Assembly (NCBI RefSeq): GCF_019320115.1
Contig: NC_089587.1
Location: 89,670,939-89,734,938, forward strand
Origin: Miscanthus floridulus
Lineage: Eukaryota; Streptophyta; Magnoliopsida; Poales; Poaceae
Direction: 5' to 3'
Length of the DNA stretch: 64,000 nucleotides
The notes under the pieces are model-generated. The model did no database searches. It had not been told where the DNA came from and was given only the letters and a program-made list of their open reading frames with translations. Position 1 is the first letter of the stretch. The number at the start of each line of letters is the position of its first letter. Below are positions 1 through 10,249 of this stretch, in pieces. The position numbers and the translations under genes are program-made.

Positions 1-710
1 GACATTAGTCACCTCCTCTCCGCTAGTGGGGTGGCTCAACGGTGGAAGAAGGTGTGGAAGACCCACAGCCCATCAAGGCCATGCTGCACCAGCTCTTAAA
101 GCTCCACCTTGATGACCTCTAGCTTGTTCTGCCGACTGGAGGGACCCCACGACCAGCTCTCCCACCTCTTTGGCCTTCTTCTAGTGAACGATGGGAATGG
201 TGCCTCCGCTGGGTTCCTAATGTAGAACCACTCTCCATGCCACCCCCAATTGGAGTCATAGGGGGAGTACACGGGGTAGGAGCCTGATGGCCTTGGCTTC
301 TTCTGCAAGGTGAAGCCCCCAATCGGCGTGGTTATGGGTTGCTTCCCCTCAGACAAAGCTCGCCCGGTGAAGATCCACCGAAAGATATCCACATGCGGCT
401 CCATCTCGAGGAAGGCCTCACAAACAGTGATGAAACCGGCAACATGCAACACCCGAGTCAGATTGAGGTGTTGCAGCTCTAGGCCCCACTCGTTGAGAAG
501 CCTACGCAAGAACCAGTGCATGGGATATCCAAGCACATGCTCATGGAAGGTGAGGAAGGAGACAACCTTGTCGGCCCATGGTCACGGAACAGCTTCCGCT
601 AGCGTAGGAGCCCTCTAATGCCCCACCTCCTTTGGCAGGAGCAGCCCCTTCTCAGCAAAGGCGGCCAGCACCTCCTCGTCTACATTGGATGGCCTCCAGT
701 TCAACATCAT
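1..710 (-). pseudogene. Antisense ORF of element E ('putative gypsy-type transposon' domain), N-terminal part
   Basis: On the minus strand one reading frame runs from an ATG pair at 710-705 to the window edge. It is interrupted by TAG near 614, by TGA near 580, by TAA near 97 and by two further stops close to position 1. Between the stops it reads as a typical plant 'putative gypsy type transposon' domain (Pfam Transposase_28 family). Recognisable parts are NVDEEVLAAFAEKG, VVSFLTFHEH, HWFLRRLLNEWGLELQHLN and VAGFITVCEAFL. From established knowledge, Tat-lineage elements carry such an extra ORF between pol and the 3' LTR, often in antisense; its function is unknown and it is not a true transposase. 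The copy is broken by several C-to-T type stops. The C-terminal part lies outside the window; a related C-terminus is at 47223-48200. Confidence 0.75.
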
Positions 711-2124
711 GCCCCAGATTGGTGAACAAATCTATGAGTTATCCTCTCCCTTACTTTATCCTCTCTCTATCCCCTAGAAACCGCCATGGCGCATGTACGG
801 GCTTGGTGAAAAGGAAGAAGGAGGAGAGGCAGCAGTTGGAGAAAGGTGAAGGAATGGGACAAAAACCCTCTCCCTTCCCCTATTTAATGTGGATAAGCAT
901 GCGGTGGGACACGTCCTGACTGATGGGACGCGCCCTGCCCAACGAAACATTGCTCGATTAAAATGGGACGTGGCTTGGGTAGGGCCCCCACTACCACAAC
1001 CCAGGCACAGGAAACAAGGAGCAACCACATGCAAATGACCCTCTGCCTTCCTAGGTAGGGTTTGGAAGGGTCCACCAATTGGATCTCCATCGAGGAAAGA
1101 CCAACAGGCTACCTGAGTCGATCGGACGGCTCCGGCAACTACCGAGAGATAGGTAAGTCACAGTGGGATGCCCCATGTGGGCTATGCTGACTCCATCACG
1201 AATGACGGACATGGATCCCATTCGTACATATCCGATAAGAGCTCCTCAAACCCACCACTCGAGTCATCAAGGTATCTTTACCAAACCTTTCTGTTTCATT
1301 CATTCATCCTTCCTCATACACATATTCACACATTCATCCCATACATCCAAAGCCTTACATATGCAATTGATGCATCACAACGCTTCATGTTACATCACAA
1401 AGCGGTAGTCGCCTCATTCGACATGAGCGACAACCGACTGGGGTTCGAAGGCTAGCCTGTGAAGGGCTCAAGGCTGCCTCACATCAAACAGAGCTAGGGG
1501 AGAAAATGCAGATGAGCCCTAGCGGCCCTCACCTGATCTGCTCAGAAGCATACAGGGTCATCTCAACCTTCTTGTTCGATCCAAACCTTGAGCCATGCCC
1601 ACAGAATCTCCATCGAGGGGAGGCCAGTGGGCCACCTGAGTCAGTCTTTGGAATGACTTAGGCATCTATCGGGAGGCAGGTTAAGGAGCAGTAGAATACC
1701 ACATGAGGGCAATGCCAACCCCATTATGAACAATGGATCCGGATTCCACTTGGACATACCCGTTAGAGAGCTCACCGAGCGCGTCACTTGAGCCATCGAG
1801 GCAAGCGACGTTAGCTCAGCCCCTCCAATTGTAGAAATAGCAGATGGGGTAACACACGAAACTAGACCAACCCCTTGGCCACACCTAGCACTTGGGTCTG
1901 TGCTCCATCGTGCCCAACCCCCCTGCCGCACCCGATGTTTGGGTCGGTGCCTAACGCCTAGGTCCATGCTCCCAGAAACGATGGCTCAGAATGTTGGCAA
2001 GTCTAAAAATCCCCTAGGTGATTCTACCCAAATTGCCTAGGGGCTCAGGGGCTACACCCACTGGGTGCACTCGCGTGCACCCGCAGGTAAGTCAAAAAAT
2101 CCCCAAGGTGATTTCTAGGACCAC
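711..2124. other. Non-coding 3' spacer of element E
   Basis: No gene is supported here; short ORFs on both strands show no family signature. The sequence aligns by eye with the element A spacer: 1480-1740 resembles 17540-17810 and 18030-18277 (clauses such as GAGCTAGGGGAGAAAA and GGAGGCAGGTTAAGGAGCA). The blocks at about 1930-2110 are typical of the region just before the 3' LTR in this lineage. Confidence 0.6.
881..888 (-). promoter_or_regulatory. Possible minus-strand TATA box for the antisense ORF
   Basis: On the minus strand this reads ATTAAATA followed by GGGGAAGGGAG, about 170 bases upstream of the antisense ORF start at 710. The element A copy keeps the same TTAAATAGGGG motif at 16530-16536, also about 170 bases from its ATG at 16362. 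The conserved spacing in two diverged copies is the only support; transcription has not been seen. Confidence 0.35.
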
Positions 2125-3752
2125 CAGGGCCATGCCCCTTGCTGGGCTTTGCCTTGTCTGACCCTCATGGGCTGGCTCCACTTTGGCTGACCCCTGAAGG
2201 TAGGCTCCACCTTGGCCAATGTTTAGGGGCTGGCTTTGCCTTGCCCGATGTCTAAGGGCTAGCCCTGCTTCACCTGATCCCTCGGACACGGTCCCTAACG
2301 GAAGCTCACACCACCGCCAACCACTATGGGCTAGAAAGTACAACCCTAGGTCAAACTTCTGGCATTATACAGGGAACAGTCATGCCTCAGCATGACCCGT
2401 CTCCATGACATGATGTTCTAGGGAACTCACATCGACCCATAGTGATGGACACATGGTCACTATGCTGCCTACTCCCTGTACGACCTTTGATCAACATGCT
2501 GGTTCATCGGTACAATGCCTGGGTCCATGGTCCATGGTGCCTAAACCCTCGGCCATGCCCGACGCCTAGGTCTGTGCACCATCACGCCCAACAAGGACTC
2601 ACAATCTTGCACCCATCCATTGCTCTCATACAATGAGTATAAACAGCCCCTTCACGACTTCGTAGAAGCCCCAAAAGGGCTCAGGGTCTCCTATCGGGTT
2701 CATAAACTCAAGGTCCCCGATGGGCCCGCTTCCCAGCAAAAGCTCAGCCTAGCAGACGGCATTACAACAACGAGCAACTCCTAGGTTAGCCTAGATACCT
2801 AACGACATGCCGAAAGAGCGATCCAGTCTCAGAAGGCCTAGCTAAGGAGGGGACAACACTTGCTTCTGACTCTGACTCGCTTTTCCAACTAGAAATACAT
2901 CAAACCTCTGCTTACAGCTCTTCTCCGGCTAGCATGGTTGGAGCCGACTAGGAATGACTGACTGGGGATGCTCGCTCGGTGAGGACCAAGAATTAGGCAG
3001 AGCAGATAAGGCAAGGAGCTCAAGTCAACCGCAATACCGAGGACCGTACCCTACGCACCTATAGGACAATACCACCATGCCATGCTAGAAGGGTGCTTCG
3101 TAACCTTACAGGCATGTCAGAACCCAAAAAATGTTGTGGGCACTGGCATTTGCCTTATAGTGTTGTGGGCACTGTCATTTACCATACCAGACAAACATGG
3201 TAAAGCCTGCCACACGTGTCTGACATAAACAGTATTGTGGGTGCTGATGACCGTCTTGTACCCAACAGCGTGGGCAATAAGACTTAGTAAAACATGAGCA
3301 CACACTCTCTCTCACTTGTAAAACCATACCCTTCACCTATAAAAGGGGATGTGCTCTCTCCCAACAAGGGACGGTCATTCTGACTCTCTCTCTCTGCTAT
3401 GCTTTAGATATTTTGAGCACTCGAACAGCTCTATGGCTCTAGAACTCTAAAGCTACATAGAACATACATTCCAATACTTAGCACACATAGGAGCTCCCAT
3501 CACTCTTGGCCCTTTGGTTCAGAGCCCGATCGGACCTTTAACACCCCCTTCTTATTCCTACTCATTTGTAACCCCACAGCAAACTTCGAGCACCTAGGCT
3601 CAAGAATAAAGTCACCGATCGACTGGAACTAGACGTAGGGCATGTTTCTTGAACTAGTATAAACCTTATGTCATTGAGTGCTAGGCCACATCCGATCACA
3701 ACATATGGCAAAATTATAAATATTTACTTGTTGGTCACTTTTTGCACTAACA
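2125..3752 (+). repeat. 3' LTR of element E (5' side truncated)
   Basis: Similarity to the element A LTR is seen in the GGCTGGCTCC-type repeats at 2150-2280, in the segment GCAGATAAGGCA... CAAGTCAACCG at about 3000 (compare 4570 in A), in the GTTGTGGGCACTGGCATTTG motif at about 3135, in the TATA region near 3338 and in the final AT-rich stretch. No clean TGTCGGGG start is found, so the left boundary is approximate. The terminal ACTAACA gives the right edge. Confidence 0.5.
3338..3345 (+). promoter_or_regulatory. TATA box in the element E LTR
   Basis: TATAAAAG lies in the same LTR position as the TATA box of element A at 5106. It is followed by a pyrimidine-rich stretch (CTCTCTCCC and a CT run near 3380-3400), as expected around an LTR transcription start. 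Confidence 0.55.
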
Positions 3753-3854
3753 CTTAGTATAAACTAGAACCCATATATGTTATGATAAAACACAAGCTGC
3801 CCCATAGGAGGTTATTTGGAGTTATTCTCTGGCTTTTTCATCAAACTACCCGTC
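3753..3854. other. Short flank between elements E and A
   Basis: About 100 bases of AT-rich sequence with no gene. It ends with CCGTC (3850-3854), the left copy of the target site duplication of element A; the right copy is at 50757-50761. Confidence 0.6.
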
Positions 3855-3964
3855 TGTCGGGGACCTAATACTAGGGTACCCAAAGAGGAGTTAATAATCA
3901 TCAAACATTGATGGTTTCGAACAGACAAGGACACAACTACACTTCATGCCCAAATGACTTAAGA

Positions 3965-4545
3965 TTGGCTCCACCACGCCCAACCCCTGAGGGCTAGCCC
4001 CACTTTGCCCAATGACTGAGGGTTGGCTCCACCTCGCCCAATGTCTGAGGGTAGGCTTTGCCTCGCTCAACATCTGAGGGTTGGGCTTCGTCTCGCCCGA
4101 CATCTAAGGGCAGGCTCTGCCTTGTCCAACATCTGAGGGCTGGGCTCCACCTCGCCCAATGTTCGAGGGCTAGGCTCTGCCTCACCCAATGTCTAGGGGT
4201 AGGCACCGCCTCGCCTGATGTCTGAGGGCTAGCTTCACCTCGTCCGATGTCCGAGGGCTGGGCTTTGCCTCACCCGACATCTGGGGGCTGGCTCCACCTC
4301 GCCCGATGTTTGAAGGCTGGCTCCGCCTCACCTGACATCCGAGGGCTAGGCTTCGCCTCACCCAACATCCAGGGCAGACTCTGACTCGTCCGATGTCCAA
4401 GGGTAGGCTCTGCCTCACCTGATGTCTAGGGTAGACTCCAACTCGCCCAACATCTAAGGGCAGACTCTGCCTCGCTTGACATTCAAGGGTTGGCTCTACC
4501 ATGCCCGACATCCCAAGGTAGACTCTGCCTCGCTCGACATCTATA
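3965..4545 (+). repeat. 29-30 bp tandem repeat array in the 5' LTR, about 20 units
   Basis: Units of the type GGCTCCGCCTCGCCCGACGT followed by CTGAGGGCT repeat head to tail with period 29-30. I count about 20 units by eye. Many CG dinucleotides are now CA or TG (ACAT or ATGT where the 3' LTR has ACGT). Confidence 0.85.
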
Positions 4546-5105
4546 CGCTACTCCTTCATAACTACACATGCAGATAAGGCAGGGCACTCAAGTCAACCGT
4601 AATATCGAGGTCCATACCCTATAGGCCTATAGGGAAGTACCATTGGGATATGACTAGACATGCGCTTTAAACCTCTTCAGGCATGTCAGAGCCCAAATAG
4701 TGTTGAGGGTGCCAACGTTTATCCCATAGTGTTATGGGCACCGGCATTTGCCCTCGGACATGTATCCTGACAAAAACATACGACAACTGCTATGGTCCAA
4801 GAAGGAAACTCATGTCATCTGTAGTAAGGAATGTGGGAACTCTTTGACCGTCTGCTCCTCATAGGGTCATGGCTCGGCACCCTTGTGCGCCATGGCGCCC
4901 GCCGGAGTGTGACGGGACGTTACCACTTGCCGAACAAAGCCAGAGCACAGCCCTATCAGGATCAATGAACGTGCCATCCCTAGAACCATCTACCATGTCA
5001 GTAGGGCAGGCTTAAAGGAGAAGGAGGACCTAGCACCTTTGAAGGACCTTCTCTGCCTCTAGTTTTTCCTCTTTCTCCCATCTATAATCCCTGATCCCCT
5101 TGGTC

Positions 5106-5113
5106 TATAAAAG
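5106..5113 (+). promoter_or_regulatory. TATA box of the element A 5' LTR
   Basis: TATAAAAG lies about 310 bases before the LTR end and is followed by GGAGGG. In the 3' LTR the same site reads CGATAAAAGG near 50437, so that TATA box is damaged. Confidence 0.6.
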
Positions 5114-5423
5114 GGAGGGTAGGGCACCCCACTAAAAGGAGGGATCGATTCCACACACATCACACCACATAGCTAAGCAGCATCTAAGCTCTTAGCACCC
5201 ATTCAACCTTTCCATCAGAGACTTGGGACCTGTCCCTCTCTCTATCGTTTGTACCCCCTACTATGAACCTTTCAGTGCTAATAACATGAGCAGCAGCAGC
5301 AAACTAGATGTAGGTTCATTCTGCCCAAATCAGTATAAACCTTGTATCTTTTAGCACACCATCTGGGCCTAACATGTAACAAATACAAATTTACTACTTG
5401 GTGTTTACTTGAAATACCGATAG

Positions 5424-5441
5424 TTGGCACGCCAAGTAGGG
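5424..5441 (+). other. Primer binding site candidate of element A
   Basis: TTGGCACGCCAAGTAGGG follows the LTR end after one base, the expected position for tRNA-primed minus-strand synthesis. The TGG start fits the complement of a tRNA CCA end. The matching tRNA cannot be named from the window. Confidence 0.55.
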
Positions 5442-5548
5442 GAACTTTGTACATTCCGATGATTAATATTAGGCCACAAATGGTTAGCCACAGAATCAGT
5501 TGGGTCCTAGGCACACATGTGGGCTTCGGTGACCTAGACTACTTCATC

Positions 5549-7560
5549 ATGGTGGGAGAAGAGTTGGTGTTGGCTCACGTTGCCATCCAACCTCTCCCCT
5601 CCATCGACCTCAACTATGGGAGGCTTGAGCGCTAGCTCGGCGTCTCCCTTGGACCCCAACCATCTAGGAAGGACCTGCGCCACCTCACACTCTCTCTTGA
5701 ACACCCCACACGAAGTGCCCCGATAATGGTTCCATTCGGTCTCCACAACGCCACGGTGACTGTTAGCCACCTTATGGCACCACGCATGATCCCATCCCCC
5801 GTGAACAGTAAGTTTGTGGGGGTGATCAAACATGTCATGGAGTCTCTCCATGATGTCCTCGCAGAGGAGCCTAGGTTGTCCTCTGGCTGTGACTCCAGCA
5901 GGGGGAGCCATCACCCCTTCTAGGAAGGCTTCATGGTGGGAATCCCCGTGGGACACATCGAAAGCGTCTCCATGGAGGAGGCTACCTCGACGATGAGGTC
6001 GAGAGGGAGACAATAGCCCCACCTCGCATGGGGGTGGAGCAGTTGAAAGCCCAACACTAGGAGACCAAGGAAGCATGACTCTAGCTCGAGCAAGAATGCG
6101 TGGAGCTTAATCAGGAGATCGAGCGTCGTAGAGATGGTGGCGTGCATGCGCCATGCCCTGTGATATGAACTAGAGGATCAGCATAGATGATGAAGCCCTC
6201 CCTCGCTTCACTCGAGCAAGATAGAACATTGCCACCATGGTGGCCTTGCTCCATGGCCTCCTAGAGGTCGCAACACCCAAGGATCATTGGGTTCACCATG
6301 AGATTCACATGGTGCTCGAGCGTGCGGCAGTGCAGTAGGCAGAGAGCTCGTTGTCTTGGTGATGCAAGCTTGATGCCAGCGAATGCATGCTCTCCGAGCA
6401 GCCTAGTAGGGATGCGTCGGTCCACCAGGCACCACAGGGAGGTAGGTAGCGCACCGCGGTCCTAGTACATCAGCGTCTCAGCCACAACCATGACGCACGT
6501 AGCACCCTCGATGCCCATAGACATACCAATGGTGACCGGGGAGAAGGAGCCTGCCATGGCTATCATTCTCATCATGGCAGACGCTATGACAGCGGCGAGG
6601 ACCAAAGCCTGAGCCTTGGCCTGCCAGGTCCTCAGGCCTTTGGCTGTCAAATCCTCAATGCTACTTTCCCGCCAAGGTATCGCCAATCGACTAATATCCC
6701 AAGTACTCTAGGGAGACATACCCTGGATTATGGCTTGAAGACTATCGGCTCGCCTACCAAGTCGGTGGTGCGGATAATGATGACTTCATTATTCACAACC
6801 TTCCACTGTTCTTGGCCGATTCGACACGAGCGTGGTTGGAAGACCTGTCGTCCAACGCAATCTAGAGTTGGGCGGACCTATAGGAGATCTTTGTGGGATA
6901 CTTCCAGGGCACATACAAGCACCCTAGGAACCCATGGGACCTAAAAACTGCCATTAGAAGGACAGTGAGACCCTCTATGGGTACATCTAGTGCTTTCCCT
7001 AATAGTGCAATGAGCTACCTAACATCACCGACGCCAATGTTATAGGAGCTTTCTTGTCTAGGACTACCTACGAGTCTTTGGTTAATAAGCTAGGATGCAA
7101 GGGCCCACGAACCACCAAGGAACTCCTGAACATCGCCACCAGCCACGCCTCTAGAGAAGAAGCAGTCAGAGCGATCTTCAATCATCTCGATGGCAAGGTA
7201 AGGCAGGACGAGGGCACCAATGAAGGTGCCTCCAATTGTTTTGCCAAAAAGAAGAACAAGAAGAAATGGCACGAGGACTCGCTCGTAGCCGCTGTTGACC
7301 GCAAGGGTGGTCAGAAGCCCACGGAGAGCACTCTGAACCACTTCGAAAAACTACTTGAGGGGCCATGCCTAAACCAAGCTTTCTCGGTGAGGCACCTGTA
7401 CAAGGACTGCAGCCTCATGCGGTGGTTCTTGTCCAGAGGTTCCAACAAACGGGAGCATGGAAAGGACCATGCCCCCATCGCAAACCATGCCAAGGAGAAG
7501 GACAATGACTTTCTGACACTAGACGATTGCCTCATGATCTTCAGAGGATCGGTGACCTAT
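5549..7560 (+). pseudogene. gag: gag pseudogene of element A
   Basis: Gag forms the retrotransposon capsid. Starting at ATG 5549 the plus strand reads a gag N-terminus (LVLAHVAIQPLPSIDLNYGR, then SLGPQPSRKDLRHLTLSLEH). It breaks at a TAG (CAG expected) near 5634 and again near 5920. After frameshifts, a capsid-type region is readable at about 6735-7140: DYRLAYQVGG, HNLPLFLADSTRAWLEDL, SWADL, EIFVGYFQGTY and NELPNI, followed by LGCKGPRTTKELLNIATSHA. At least six in-frame TAG codons stand where Q or K would be expected. The frame from 7054 stays open to 7812 and runs on into protease; the basic tract KKKNKKK near 7241-7264 belongs to the gag C-terminus. The 180-aa frame on the opposite strand (5534-6076) is a shadow. 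Confidence 0.8.
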
Positions 7561-8100
7561 GACTCCAAACATCATCAGAAGGTCACACACCGCGAGGTCT
7601 ATATGACCAAACTGGCCATGCCTACCTTTGATCAGACTGACCACCTAGAGAGCATCCCACATCTAGAGAGATATCTACCCATGGTTGACTCGATCATCGG
7701 TCCAAAATGGCTCACCAAAGTACTAATGGATGGAGGCAGCGGCCTCAACATCATGCACGCCAAGACGCTCGACGAAATGGGCATCGACCGGACATGCCTC
7801 TACCCAAGCTGAGCACCTTTCCATGGCATCATGCCCGGAAAGTAGGCCATGCTACTTGGGTAGATCGATCTGCTCGTTACCTTTAGGGATCCATTCAATT
7901 ATAGGATAGAAACCCTGACCTTTAAGGTGGTTGGGTTCCCTAAAACTTTCCACGCCATCCTAGGACATTCAAGCTACGCAAAGTTCATGGCCATCCCCAA
8001 CTATACATACCTCAAGCTAAAAATACTAGGCCCCAGTGGGGTCATCACTGTCGGCACCTCCTTCTAGTGTGCCAATGACTATGAGGTTGAGTGTTGCGGT
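7560..8100 (+). pseudogene. Aspartic protease region of element A
   Basis: Retroviral-type protease processes the Gag-Pol polyprotein. The active-site region reads VLMDGGSGLNIMHAKTLDEM at 7720-7782, the Tat-lineage form with DGG in place of the DSG/DTG of other lineages. The ORF stops at 7810 (TGA where an R or G codon is expected). The C-terminal part stays recognisable after the stop: FHGIMPGK, then a TAG, then PFNYRIETLTFKVVGFPKTF and YAKFMAIPNYTYLKLK up to about 8030. It is inactive because of stops, not because the catalytic Asp is lost. Confidence 0.75.
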
Positions 8101-8289
8101 CATGCCATAGCAATCGTTGCCTCTAGAGAGCTCACCGCCATCAAGAGGGAGGTCACCGAAGAAGCGCCTGACACCAAGAAGTCAACTGGGTCCTTTGAGC
8201 TAGCAGAAAGCTCTAAAGAAGTCCTCATAGATCCCGATAGCTCTGAGGGCAAAACGGCGTGCATTGGTACCACGCTTTCCTCCAAATAG

Positions 8290-9240
8290 GAAAGCACGCT
8301 CGTCGACTTCCTCTGCGGCAACAAAGATATCTTTGCGTGGAAACCCTCAGATATGCTAGGCATTTTGTGGGAAGTCATCGAGCATACCTTGAGGATCCGC
8401 CTAGGCTCCAAGCCAATGAAGCAACACCTGTGTCGCTTCAATGAGGAGAAACGCAGGACCATCAACGAAGAGATAGCAAAACTATCGGCAGCCAGGTTCA
8501 TCAAGGAAGTATACCACCTAGAGTAGTTAGCCAATCCTGTCCTTGTACAAAAGAAGAGTGGGAAATAGAGGATGTGTGTTGACTATATGGGTCTCAACAA
8601 GGCATGCCCAAAGGATCTATTTCCTTTGCCGCACATAGACGAAATAGTCGACTCTACCTCATGGTGTGAAACCCTCTGCTTCCTTGATGCGTACTCCAGG
8701 TACCATCAAATCACGATGAAAGAGTCCGACCAGCTCATGACATCCATCATCACCCCCTTCGGATTGTTCTGCTATGTCTCAATGTCATTCGGTCTAAAGA
8801 ACGCTAGGGCTACATACCAGCATTGTATGCTCAAGTGTTTTGGGGGCCTCATCGGGCGGACCATTGAGGCCTACATTGACAACATCGTGGTCAAGTCCAA
8901 ATGGGCTAACCACCTTGTTGCCGATCTTGAGCAAACCTTTGCAAAACTCTGAGCCAATGGCATCAAACTCAATCCCGAGAAGTGTGTTTTTGGGGTCTCG
9001 AGGGGTATGCTACTCGGCTTCATCATCTCCGAGCGTGGCATCGAAGCCAACCTAGAGAAAATCTTAGCCATCATAAGGATGGGCCCGATTCAGAACATAA
9101 AGGGGGTTCATTGAGTCATAGGGTGCCTCACCGCACTCAGCCGATTCATCTCGTGCCTCGGCGAATGAGGTCTCCCCCTTTATTGACTCTTGAAGAAAGT
9201 CACCTACTTTGAATGTACATCCAAGGCCTAGGAGGCACTT
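8290..9240 (+). pseudogene. pol: Reverse transcriptase region of element A
   Basis: The RT copies element RNA into DNA. Motifs in order: the linker STLVDFLCGNKDIFAWKPSD (about 8291-8350), then FIKEVYHLE, CVDYMGLNKACPKDLFPLPH (8574-8633), ETLCFLDAYSRYHQITMKES, SIITPFGLFCYVSMSFGLKN and EAYIDNIVVKSK (about 8866-8901). The YVDD box reads YIDN, so the second catalytic Asp is replaced by Asn (GAC to AAC) and the enzyme would be dead even without stops. TAG stops near 8524 and 8566 stand where W is expected (EWLANP, GKWRM), both G-to-A changes. The thumb region continues to about 9240 through a TGA at 8950 and more stops. Confidence 0.85.
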
Positions 9241-9725
9241 GACATGATCAAACTACTTCTGACAAAGGCCCCGATCTTAGTTCCTCCAACCAATGGAGAA
9301 TCCCTCTTGCTACACATAGTGGCCACCATGAAAGTGGTCAGCGTCGCCCTAGTAGTGGAGCGGGAAGAAGAGGGGCATGCTCTCAAGGTGCAGCACCCTA
9401 TGTACTTCATCAGCGAGTTCCTATCTGACTCAAAGACCTGCTACTCCCAAATCCAAAAGCTCTTGTACGCCATCCTCATCACAAAGAGGAAGCTACGCCA
9501 CTACTTCGAGTCACACTCGGTGATGGTTGTGACGTCATTCCCCCTTAGTGAGGTCATCCAAAGCCAGGACGCCATGGGAAGAACTGCAAAATGGGAACTC
9601 GAGTTGATAGATCAGGGCATTACGTATGCCTCCCAAACAGCAATCAAGTCCCAGGTGTTGGTGGACTTCATCATGGAATGGACCGAGGTCCAAATGCCAC
9701 CGGCGGTTGTCGACCAAGAGTACTA
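9241..9725 (+). pseudogene. RNase H domain of element A
   Basis: The open frame 9244-9726 reads as the connection and RNase H region that follows RT in Ty3/gypsy Pol: LTKAPILVPPTNGESLLLHI, LVVEREEEGHALKVQHPMYF, ISEFLSDSKTCYSQIQKLLY and RHYFESHSVMVVTSFPLSEV, then WELELIDQGITYASQTAIKS with VLVDFIMEWTE at the end. RNase H degrades the RNA strand of the RNA-DNA hybrid. This stretch is one of the least damaged parts of element A, about 160 codons without a stop. Confidence 0.75.
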
Positions 9726-10245
9726 GATGATGTACTTTGATGGATCACTAATAAAGAAGGGTGCCTGCATAGGGCTAGTCTTCGTATCACCCCTTGGGGT
9801 ACGCATGGTTTGTCTCCATTTCCCCTCATCCAATAATGTGGTTGAGTATAAAGCACTCATCAATGGCCTACGCATCACCATTGAGTTGGGCATCTGACGC
9901 CTCGATGTCCGAGGCAACTCCTAGCTGGTCGTTGACCAAGTCATGACACCAAGATGGGTGCATACTACCGAGAAGTCCGATGGCGGGAGGACAAATTTGA
10001 TGGCCTCGAGCTCAATCACATCCTAAGGCGCCTCAATGAGGCAGCTAATGCACTTGTGAAGGTAGCATCTAGCCAAGAGCCAGTGCTAACAGGTGTCTTC
10101 GCCAACGACCAACACAAGCCATCGGTCCACTACAAGGGGTCGAAACAGGCCGATGATGGTCCCCCTGATTCAACCTCGGGAGCTGGCCAATGGTCGGCTC
10201 CGTCTGGCCCAAAGTCATGGAGCTCGAAGAAGGCCTAGCGATAGA
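9726..10245 (+). pseudogene. Additional (archaeal-type) RNase H of element A
   Basis: Directly after a TAG (W expected) the frame reads MMYFDGSLIKKGACIGLVFV, SPLGVRMVC, NNVVEYKALINGLRI, then RLDVRGNS and LVVDQV. This is the D-G-S and N-x-V-E-Y-x-A-L pattern of the second RNase H that marks the Tat lineage. A shift near 9950 moves the frame; DKFDGLELNHILRRLNEAAN follows at 9992-10051, then KPSVHYKG near 10125. The extra RNase H is a lineage marker and supports the Tat/Retand assignment. It is not intact. Confidence 0.75.
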
Positions 10246-10249
10246 GCTT

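Larger units (their letters stand above)
1..3752 (+). mobile_element. Element E: 3' part of a Tat/Retand-like Ty3-gypsy element
   Basis: The block holds the end of an internal region and a 3' LTR of an element related to element A (3855-50756). Shared landmarks are the minus-strand antisense ORF at 1-710, the 3' spacer at 1450-1740 that closely resembles 17540-17810 and 18030-18277, the blocks beginning GGGGCTACACCC near 2050, and an LTR-like tail with a TATA box. Gag-pol would lie left of the window. The LTR start and the polypurine tract are not recognisable, so the 5' side of the LTR seems truncated or rearranged. I place the LTR end at 3752 (ACTAACA) by comparison with the end of the element A LTR. 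It is a relic and is older than A by appearance only. Confidence 0.65.
3855..5422 (+). repeat. 5' LTR of element A
   Basis: It is 1568 bases long, starts TGTCGGGG and ends CCGATA, where the 3' LTR keeps the canonical CCGACA. The body holds a roughly 29-bp tandem repeat array (3965-4545) and a TATA box at 5106. It is about 260 bases longer than the 3' LTR, largely because the array has more units. Confidence 0.9.

Noticed and set aside
4182..4511. Minus-strand ORF of 109 aa
   Set aside because: It is only the translation of the tandem repeat units; the repeat length near 29-30 bases keeps frames open by chance.
3965..4545. Regular 29-30 bp repeats, at first sight like a CRISPR array
   Set aside because: Units lie head to tail without unique spacers, are imperfect, and occur in both LTRs of a plant retrotransposon. 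It is a tandem repeat of the LTR.
5534..6076. Minus-strand ORF of 180 aa
   Set aside because: It is opposite the gag region of element A, which reads on the plus strand as a known family; no independent protein signature.
7090..7535. Minus-strand ORFs opposite the gag end of A
   Set aside because: Shadows of the plus-strand gag-protease frame.
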